A stretch of DNA of 7,621 bases, from NCBI GenBank assembly GCA_007120555.1, contig SKNL01000269.1, positions 1 through 7,621 on the forward strand, in the 5' to 3' direction. This document shows, in pieces, positions 6,503 through 7,621 of this stretch (position 1 is its first letter; each line of letters begins with the position of its first letter). Both the position numbers and the translations under genes were made by a program. The notes under the pieces were generated by a model. It was given only the letters and a program-made list of their open reading frames with translations. It had not been told where the DNA came from and ran no database searches. Source of the DNA: Balneolales bacterium (GTDB taxonomy: Bacteria; Bacteroidota; Rhodothermia; Balneolales; Natronogracilivirgulaceae).

Positions 6503-7474
6503 ATGAAAGCTTTTGTAACTGGTGGCACCGGGTTTATCGGAAGCCATCTTGTCGACCGTCTTCTGAAAAACCAGAACGACGAGATACGCTGCCTGGTCAG
6601 GGCCAATGATAAATGGCTGCATGATAAAGATATTGTACGGGTGAAAGGCAATCTGCATGACCTTACTGCATTGCGGAAAGGTCTGGAAGATGTCGATGTG
6701 ATCTATCACATTGCCGGAATTGTCAAGGCCCCGTCCCAAAAAATCTATGATCAGGCCAATGTGGCGGCCACAGAAAACATCCTGCGCCTCGCCATGAAAC
6801 TGGGCATACCGAAACTTGTCGTGCTCTCTTCCCTTGCGGCGAGCGGACCCAGTTTCGGCCATCCCGTGACCGAAGAAGACCCGCTCATGCCGGTGACCAG
6901 CTATGGCGAGTCAAAAAAAAGAATGGAAGAGATGATCGCCAACGTGGCTGATGATTCGATATCGGTCACGGTCATCCGTCCGCCTGCCGTATACGGACCC
7001 AGGGAAGAGCAGATATTCAGCGTCTTTCAGATGGCTTCGTGGCGGCTCTTCCCTATCATTGATGATGGCCGCAACTCCCGCGTTTCCCTCATCCATGTCC
7101 GGGATCTTGTGGACGGGATCCTGCTCGCCGCGGATGAAAAGAAGGCCGGCATCGAAACCTACTTCATCTCCAGCGAAGAACTGTATACTTGGGAACAGAT
7201 ACGCCAGGCTACCGCCGAAGTGTTCGGCAAAAAACTGTATGCTGTCAAAGTCTCACCGCGCCTGGTTGAAATAGCCGGGAATATTGCTGAAACAAGCGCA
7301 TCATTAATTGGCCGCTATCCCGTTATAAATCGGGACAAGGCCCGGGAACTGGGTATGCAATGGACGTGCTCGGTGGAAAAAGCCAAATCCAGGCTGGGCT
7401 TCAGACAAAAAACAGATCTCGTGAAGGGGCTTGCCGAAACCATCCTATGGTACAAGAAACACCACTGGCTTTAA
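6503..7474 (+). CDS. Extended SDR (NAD-dependent epimerase/dehydratase family); candidate 3-keto-ceramide/3-ketosphinganine reductase
   Basis: A 323-residue extended short-chain dehydrogenase. The Rossmann nucleotide loop is TGGTGFIGS at 6-14. R33 after the second strand (CLVR) suggests some preference for NADP. HIAGIV follows at 69-74, catalytic serines at 109-110 (LSSLAASG), the Y134-x3-K138 pair in SYGESKK, and RPPAVYGP at 159-166. IHVRDLVDGI at 197-206 is typical of the epimerase/3-beta-hydroxysteroid-dehydrogenase-like branch. The family acts on sugar nucleotides, sterols and other keto/alcohol pairs, so the fold does not define the substrate. In Caulobacter the ceramide reductase CerR is an epimerase/dehydratase-family protein encoded near spt, so a role in reducing the 3-keto group is a reasonable inference here. 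It is divergent from the glycosyltransferase across a roughly 170 bp shared promoter region. It could instead modify the sugar used by that glycosyltransferase. Family call is sure; the reductase role is moderate. Confidence 0.8.
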   Translation: MKAFVTGGTGFIGSHLVDRLLKNQNDEIRCLVRANDKWLHDKDIVRVKGNLHDLTALRKGLEDVDVIYHIAGIVKAPSQKIYDQANVAATENILRLAMKLGIPKLVVLSSLAASGPSFGHPVTEEDPLMPVTSYGESKKRMEEMIANVADDSISVTVIRPPAVYGPREEQIFSVFQMASWRLFPIIDDGRNSRVSLIHVRDLVDGILLAADEKKAGIETYFISSEELYTWEQIRQATAEVFGKKLYAVKVSPRLVEIAGNIAETSASLIGRYPVINRDKARELGMQWTCSVEKAKSRLGFRQKTDLVKGLAETILWYKKHHWL

Positions 7475-7485
7475 GAAATCACTCT

Positions 7486-7621
7486 ATGCATTTGAAAGCA
7501 CATTTACCACTTCCAGCTCGTACAGAGACCACCGGCGCGATAGCGGAACCTCATCTGCACCTGGCCATCCGCCCCCGTCTGGTCTGGCTGCTGCTTGCCG
7601 GTCTGCAACATTCCGGTCTGC
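7486..7621 (+). CDS. Hypothetical protein, N-terminal fragment (runs off right edge)
   Basis: An open frame begins with ATG eleven bases after the dehydrogenase stop and stays open to the edge (45 complete codons). I do not recognise the product. The later part turns hydrophobic (LAIRPRLVWLLLAGL), which may be the start of a membrane segment preceded by arginines. Codons there favour CTG, GCC, ATC and CGC, as in the neighbouring genes. There is only a weak AAGAAA upstream of the ATG and no terminator after the dehydrogenase, so the two would be co-transcribed. A minus-strand frame ending in TAG at 7486-7484 is also open here, so the strand is not certain. Confidence 0.4.
   Translation, partial: MHLKAHLPLPARTETTGAIAEPHLHLAIRPRLVWLLLAGLQHSGL

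Noticed and set aside
7484..7621. Minus-strand frame ending in TAG at 7486-7484 as the C-terminus of a gene
   Set aside because: Unrecognised and with poorer codon pattern than the plus-strand frame, though the stretch is too short to exclude it.

Overview
The window (about 50% G+C by eye) looks like chromosomal DNA from a Bacteroidota-type organism or a relative such as Balneolota or Rhodothermota. This is inferred from three things: a serine palmitoyltransferase of the Bacteroidota kind, a single-polypeptide fusion of the alpha and beta E1 subunits of a 2-oxoacid dehydrogenase, and start codons that often lack a Shine-Dalgarno sequence. No mobile element, phage gene, CRISPR array, tRNA or rRNA was seen.

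Layout. Five genes lie on the minus strand, read right to left. They are a GT4-type glycosyltransferase (6331-5180), serine palmitoyltransferase (4901-3660), a two-half GNAT-like N-acyltransferase of the YghO / bacterial ceramide synthase type (3641-2496), the fused E1 alpha-beta 2-oxoacid dehydrogenase (2413-341), and the start of class II fumarase (269 to the left edge). On the plus strand a divergent gene (6503-7474) encodes an extended short-chain dehydrogenase, followed 11 bases later by an open frame that runs off the right edge. A 160-170 bp divergent promoter region separates the glycosyltransferase from the dehydrogenase. A 278 bp region lies upstream of serine palmitoyltransferase.

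How the genes may work together. Serine palmitoyltransferase condenses serine with a fatty acyl thioester to 3-ketosphinganine. The adjacent GNAT-like protein is a candidate to N-acylate that product to an oxidised ceramide. The divergent dehydrogenase is a candidate to reduce the 3-keto group, as the epimerase-like CerR does in Caulobacter. The glycosyltransferase could place a sugar on the resulting ceramide. This would be a compact (glyco)sphingolipid locus. The E1 enzyme could supply branched-chain acyl-CoA primers for iso-branched sphingoid bases, but a probable intrinsic terminator at 2475-2503 suggests that E1 and fumarase form a separate unit. The serine palmitoyltransferase call is strong. 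The ceramide synthase, reductase and glycosphingolipid roles are inferred from family and context.
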